64,000 bases of DNA from Osedax fenrisi (Eukaryota > Annelida > Polychaeta > Sabellida > Siboglinidae), in NCBI GenBank assembly GCA_964019155.1, contig OZ025245.1, positions 13,384,494-13,448,493 of the forward strand, read 5' to 3'. The notes below the pieces were generated by a model. That model was not told the DNA's origin, did no database searches, and saw only the letters and a list, made by a program, of their open reading frames with translations. Shown here in pieces: positions 59,801-64,000 of the stretch. Every line of letters begins with the position of its first letter. Position 1 is the stretch's first letter. Made by a program: the position numbers and the translations under genes.

Positions 59801-60608
59801 CCGAGAACCTTTAGAGATTATACATACACCTAAACATGCATGGGAAATAATGGGAACAGACTTATATACCTACGAACGTAGAAAATATATAATCGTAGTC
59901 GACTACTATTCCAGATATTTTGAAACGATGCTTCTAAGAAGCGAAAAATCAATAGACACAATAAATGCTTTAAAATCTATTTTCGCTAGACATGGTATCC
60001 CTGAGACCTTAGTATCAGATAATGGTAGTCAATATATTAGTCAAGAATTTAAAGAATTCCAAGAGAAATATGGATTCCAAGCGATTAAATCATCTCATAA
60101 ACATCCACAAGGTAATTCAGTAGCAGAAAGAGCTATAAAAACGATAAAGGGTATTCTAGAAAAAGAAGAAGATCCCTACCTAGGACTACTCTCATACAGA
60201 AGTACACCACTCAGCTTTGGAAGATCACCAGCAGAACTTCTGATGAACAGAAAATTACGAACTACAGTAGTTGATCTTAAATTAGATAATTACATGAACA
60301 AAGAAGACCACTGTATATTTAGGGACAAGAACGAAAATAAGAAATTAGAAATCAAAAGAAACAGAGACAATAAGTATACTAAAAACTTACGAAAGATAGA
60401 AGACGGGGAAGATGTATACATTAGGGACCTAGATAGAATGGCAACCGTTATCAACACAACACCCGAGAGTACAAGATCATATAATCTCAGAACGGAGAAA
60501 CAAGATGTGAGAAGGAATAGATGCCAGCTCATACCCACGAATGGATCTACATACACCACTAGATCAGGAAGGCATGTAAAACCTCCAGATCGCCTTATAG
60601 AGGCTTAG
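56832..60608 (+). CDS. Gag-pol polyprotein, Ty3/gypsy (K02A2.6-like)
   Basis: A single open frame of 1258 codons. Gag (about 1-215) begins IPNALDVSKGPTEWKRWKQN. Two zinc knuckles follow at about 222-255, the second CHKCNKEGHWTKLC. The protease has DTGAS at 319-323. Reverse transcriptase has KLPFGLTSAPEIF and catalytic HMDD with Asp 581 and 582. RNase H has Asp727, Glu769, Asp794 and Asp840. Integrase has the HHCC finger (His947, His950, Cys980, Cys983) and D,D-35-E (Asp1010, Asp1063, Glu1099), then a GPY/F-like end with RRNR. Gag and pol are in one frame without stop or shift. All listed catalytic residues are present, so it may be active. It would act in cytoplasmic particles and integrate in the nucleus; that is family knowledge. 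Confidence 0.95.
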   Translation: MLDRIPNALDVSKGPTEWKRWKQNYEIYACANELEKKSSKVQIANFLYAIGEDAVDVYNSFDIEQKYDKDNKESELKIETIMDKFDSHFIPKVNTTYERYCFFKRQQLIDENIESYYSCIKILAKSCAFKDMKESLIRDKIIIGMNDETLRQRFLQESCSKELTAEQIVESCKMKQISRQQNEEITRKPTIEYVKTDYKKKEYKKEFKNKDYEYKKPAERKTCGKCGRTHEFRNCPAYKSKCHKCNKEGHWTKLCRKPSERAHTKTYENYEVKTSIDTKKPTGNYKFLGEIKVPDIKSWTKLIKVKATGFNQTCEFKIDTGASATILPYNRKLPELIKSNIELRGPGMVSLEIVGMFTAEMTYKESTIRENIYVLKNQHIGLLSRNMYIKLGLVKLIGEIHPHKELFEGLGELKRKYKIQIKKEAKPYSIYVPRPVPIHLQTRVKEELDKMIKLGVIEEAMYPTEWCCPMVVAMKSHGKIRICSDMTKLNEAVKRELYPMATVEVSLAKIQGQIFSKLYANAGFWQIPLEEESKPLTAFLTPWGRYVYNKLPFGLTSAPEIFCREIDKILHNCKGVVIHMDDVLIMGKDLEEHDENLNEVLNRIEEAGMTLNKDKCKFRKDEVEFLGYKIGKHGIKVGEKIQGLRDFPRPTNVKGVRSFLGLINQYARFSAEIAETSHPIRELLKKNIVWIWEEAQENSFRKMKELFEKPTILAFFDINKKSIITTDASNQGIGAILSQIDEKGNRRMIAAASRSLTETEKNYAVIEKEALGVVWGLEKFNYYVNGANITIETDHKRLITLFGKKEVEKIPIRIQRYRLRLMRYVIDMKYIQGKLNIGADALSRYPGQREISNILEIEVNELIKNTFKPGSSIKLQELRRLQEADPVLQSVKKKTEDGWEKRDSKDEKLKRYYEHQESISIMKDCLTYENRLIIPKNHIQEVMKEIHRGHQGINKCQARARNSVWWIGINKDIEKMVRNCSTCQIYGPIIREPLEIIHTPKHAWEIMGTDLYTYERRKYIIVVDYYSRYFETMLLRSEKSIDTINALKSIFARHGIPETLVSDNGSQYISQEFKEFQEKYGFQAIKSSHKHPQGNSVAERAIKTIKGILEKEEDPYLGLLSYRSTPLSFGRSPAELLMNRKLRTTVVDLKLDNYMNKEDHCIFRDKNENKKLEIKRNRDNKYTKNLRKIEDGEDVYIRDLDRMATVINTTPESTRSYNLRTEKQDVRRNRCQLIPTNGSTYTTRSGRHVKPPDRLIEA

Positions 60609-60738
60609 TTTAAAACTAAGCACACAAATGGGTGGTAGAAATATTATTTTATACGTAATGTTATTTATTATATTGTTATACTTATATTGTCAATTTATTA
60701 TTATTATTATATATTATAATGCTTATATTATATACTTA

Positions 60739-60747
60739 GTAGAGGGA
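60739..60747 (+). promoter_or_regulatory. Polypurine tract
   Basis: GTAGAGGGA directly before the 3' LTR, with one pyrimidine; the expected position for plus-strand priming. Confidence 0.65.
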
Positions 60748-60984
60748 TGTAGTAATATTGAATACGCCTACTATACATATATAGCGTGACTAAGCCACGC
60801 CCATTACAAATGACTTACGACTCACTTACTACTTAATGCACAACTAATAAACACCTATACCTAATTATATATATATTATCTATCATAATACAAGATACGA
60901 TATACGGCACTTCCAGATAAGGTTAGCCACGTATATATGTATAGTAGGCTATATTAACTCATATTCAATATCATAAATACTACA
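60748..60984 (+). repeat. 3' LTR
   Basis: 237 bp, identical to the 5' LTR except one visible base. Confidence 0.95.
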
Positions 60985-61638
60985 ATTATGTGTACTAATA
61001 CAACTATAATAATATATACACTATGAGAATATACACATTTTATTAATACGATCATAATATAGAGAAAATTAATTATTTTGAAAATATCTATTTTTTTAAT
61101 TACTATAACAATTATAAATCTATGTAGAATATCGTTTTTCGTAATTTATAATCAATATAATCATTTACAAATATCAGAAATCATAGTTAAAATATATCTT
61201 ATTATATACATCATATTTAATTTTAATAAAAAAAAGTATACTTTTTGTTTTGTAAACTAATTATAGAATTATAAATTGTTAATATTCAACTATGGTTAAT
61301 AATCCCTTAATACGTTTATCATTTATCACCTTCTAGTTTATCAAACAATTATTTATCAATCCGTTTCATACTATTTTATCTAACAATCAGAGATGTGTGA
61401 GAAGATCTATGTTATAACTATTAGCATGTGCTCCAAAATCTTCATATAGCTGTTTCCACCATATCTTCGTGTCAATTTTTGTAAAATTCACTCTTCAAAT
61501 CGGCCTAAATGACTCATATTTAATTAATTTATTATATTATTTTTATTTTTTGAATTAAAATTAATAATATATAAGAAAAATAGTTAAGAAATTTTTTTTT
61601 TCATATAAATAGTAAAAAAAAATTTCTCAAATAATTCA
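60985..61638. other. Right part of the outer hAT, decayed
   Basis: AT-rich. A short minus-strand frame at 61395-61480 (KIDTKIWWKQLYEDFGAHAN) looks coding-like but is not assigned to a domain. Confidence 0.35.
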
Positions 61639-61703
61639 TGGGCCCCCCAAAATTTGGGGCCCCGGGCAATTGCCCGATTTGCCCCCCCCTTAAGCCGGCC
61701 CTG

Positions 61704-61711
61704 GTTACCAG
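61704..61711. repeat. Right 8-bp target duplication, GTTACCAG
   Basis: Identical to 54366-54373. Confidence 0.9.
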
Positions 61712-61938
61712 TAACTGGTATACTAACTAAACATATATCATATGTATTTCTTACTATAATTCGCCATATAATGAACGATTGTCACTCTCTGTAGTCTATT
61801 AAATAATTTACTAAAGCCTTTACTCTCTTTCCAACAACTTAATAACAATTATATTTTATAATTAAGCCACGCCCAAGTTTAATATGACAATTAACTCGGC
61901 AGCCAACTTCGATATGCCCGGTTTAGATTATATATTAT

Positions 61939-63257
61939 CACTATTATATTTAATATATAATAATCATTTAACTATAGAATATATATATATATATAATATT
62001 TATTACTAATATTATAATAAATATAAAGTAATACTATACTTTTTATGGTAGCTAAAGAACGGCACACAAACAGAGGGAGAAAACTCAAAACATTCATAGA
62101 CATCTTAAAGAACTATGACGGTGATGAAAAAGAATAATTGCGAACATGATGGACAGAGAAGGATGGAAAGTAATTGCAAGATCTGGTCAAATGAGTAATA
62201 AACTAAAGTAAATATGTAATAGTATACTAAATATATATTTATTATTAATTAAATTATATGTAGACTATAAATGGTTACAGCCAACTAAAGTCAATACTTC
62301 TTATAGTTCTATAAAGAGGGTAGTTGATATACAATTATTATATTACTAATACCTAATCGTCAATTTATTATACTTTTTATATACATTTATATAAAAAGTA
62401 AATTAATCAGATACATATTCGGTTATCTATAATATATGACTTCCCAATTAATAATATATGAAATAAGAGCGGAATATATACTAAATGGAATATATAGTAA
62501 CCGATTATAGCTTAACATATACTTTCAACATTTAAAAAATCAACTCATTGATTACAGTTAACTAATTGATTACATATCATAAACACGAAAGTGTTATTTA
62601 TGATTCACATGTAGATTTATACTCAGACATAAGTTACATATATAGTATATGTTAAGCTATGATCGGTTAATATATATTCCATTTACTATATATTCCGCTC
62701 TTATTTCATATATTATTAATTGGGAAGTCATATGTTATAGAGAACCGAATATTTATCTGATTAATTTATTTTTTTTATACATTTATATAAAAAGTATAAT
62801 AAATTGACGATTGGGTATTAGTAATATAATAATTGTATATCAACTACCCTCTCTATAGAACTATAATAAGTATTGACTTTAGTTGGCTGTAACCATTTAT
62901 GTAGTCTACATTTATATATATAGTCTACATATAATTTAATTAATAATTAATAATTAATATATATTTAGTATACTATTGCATATTTACTTTAGTTGATTAC
63001 TCATTTGACCAGATCTTGCAATTACTTTCCATCCTTCTCTGTCCATCATGTTCGTATGTAATCTTTTTCATAACAGTCACAGTTTTTAAGATGTCTATGA
63101 ATGTTTTGAGTTTTCTCTTTCTGTTTCTTATGCCGTTCTTTAGCTACCATAAAAAGTATAGTATTACTTTATATATATTATAATATTAGTAATAAATATT
63201 ATATATATATATATATTCTATAGTTTATATGATTATTATATATTAAATATAATAGTG
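61939..63257. repeat. 1.3-kb inverted repeat with arms of about 0.6 kb
   Basis: Left arm 61939-62523 and right arm 62644-63257 are reverse complements with scattered differences and indels; the loop is 120 bases. The outer ends read CACTATTATATTTAATATAT on the left and its inverse on the right. Each arm contains the C-terminal coding of a LINE. A small hairpin with a GAAA loop (AACAC-GAAA-GTGTT) lies in the loop at about 62583-62600. It could be a foldback element or an inverted duplication of a LINE end. Confidence 0.85.
62060..62215 (+). pseudogene. LINE C-terminus in the left arm (inverted copy in the right arm)
   Basis: Reads RHTNRGRKLKTFIDILKNYD, stop, then MMDREGWKVIARSGQMSNKL, resembling the R-R..T-F-D-L...DR..W end of LINE polymerases. 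The right arm (about 62985-63145, minus) carries the same segment with independent changes. Only the last 50 residues or so are present. Confidence 0.6.
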
Positions 63258-63261
63258 AATA

Positions 63262-64000
<739 letters not shown>

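Larger units (their letters stand above)
56059..60984 (+). mobile_element. Intact Ty3/gypsy LTR retrotransposon
   Basis: Two 237-bp LTRs, both TGTAGTA...TACTACA, enclose a PBS, a leader, one gag-pol frame and a purine tract. ATTAT stands on both outer sides (56054-56058 and 60985-60989), a perfect 5-bp target duplication. The LTRs differ at one position that I can see (GATACGAGATAC against GATACGATATAC), so the insertion is recent. No envelope gene. Position: inside the minus-strand hAT that spans 54374-61703. Confidence 0.95.
54374..61703 (-). mobile_element. DUF4371/ZMYM1-like hAT with nested insertions
   Basis: Ends CAGGGCCGGCTTAAG (left) and, inverted, the same 15 bases (right) are bounded by a perfect 8-bp duplication, GTTACCAG. 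The original element was roughly 2.1 kb; a 277-bp hAT MITE and a 4.9-kb gypsy element were added later. Transposase remains are on the minus strand at 55080-55450. The right subterminal region (61640-61700) contains GC palindromes such as CGGGCAATTGCCCG. Confidence 0.85.

Overview
The window is animal-type eukaryotic DNA, very AT-rich by eye. It is dominated by transposable elements in all stages of decay, separated by long AT-rich stretches with (AT)n, (ATT)n and (TAG)n microsatellites. Spliceosomal GT...AG introns, several families of LINEs, hAT transposons with DUF4371/ZMYM1-like and ZBED-like transposases, and a Ty3/gypsy element all point to an invertebrate animal. An AT-rich insect such as an aphid or a parasitoid wasp, or an AT-rich cnidarian, would fit. 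The sequence alone does not settle the species. There is no sign of a bacterial replicon, operon, CRISPR array, rRNA or tRNA gene.

Layout. 0.6-2.1 kb: an integrase remnant fused to a LINE reverse transcriptase remnant (minus strand). 5.58-7.61 kb: a non-coding element made of two inverted arms of about 0.5 kb. 8.77-16.19 kb: a decayed hAT transposon split by a nearly full-length CR1-like LINE (9.5-13.46 kb) and by a 353-bp MITE with a 5-bp target duplication. 16.9-19.1 kb: a second LINE. 19.4-21.3 kb: a second DUF4371-type hAT with a short intron and a 68-bp perfect snap-back palindrome. 22.5-25.5 kb: two further LINE 3' ends. 27.8-29.3 kb: a ZBED5-like hAT. 29.47-30.70 kb: the only candidate host gene, a signal-peptide exon and an exon resembling the N-terminal (MNNL) domain of Notch ligands. 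31.9-33.1, 41.6-42.5, 45.0-46.0 and 50.6-51.4 kb: four copies, from two related families, of MITEs with GGGGAAAGT ends. 34.9-38.1 kb: a third, heavily mutated LINE. 43-49 kb: LINE and possible Penelope-like remnants. 54.37-61.70 kb: a third DUF4371-type hAT with a perfect 8-bp target duplication, into which a small hAT MITE and a young, intact gypsy retrotransposon (56.06-60.98 kb) have jumped. 61.94-63.26 kb: a 1.3-kb inverted repeat built from a LINE 3' end. From 63.26 kb to the window edge: a (TAG)73 tract that runs in frame into a LINE reverse transcriptase.

How it works together. These are mostly independent selfish elements, not a pathway. The one locus that looks fully functional is the gypsy element: one uninterrupted 1258-codon gag-pol, LTRs differing at a single position, intact PBS and 5-bp target duplication. 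The CR1-like LINE is nearly intact; its ORF1 and ORF2 share a frame and are separated by one TGA followed by CTA, which suggests stop-codon readthrough. Three features recur: nesting of elements inside elements, perfect palindromes inside decayed coding regions, and MITEs built from repeated copies of their own terminal motif.
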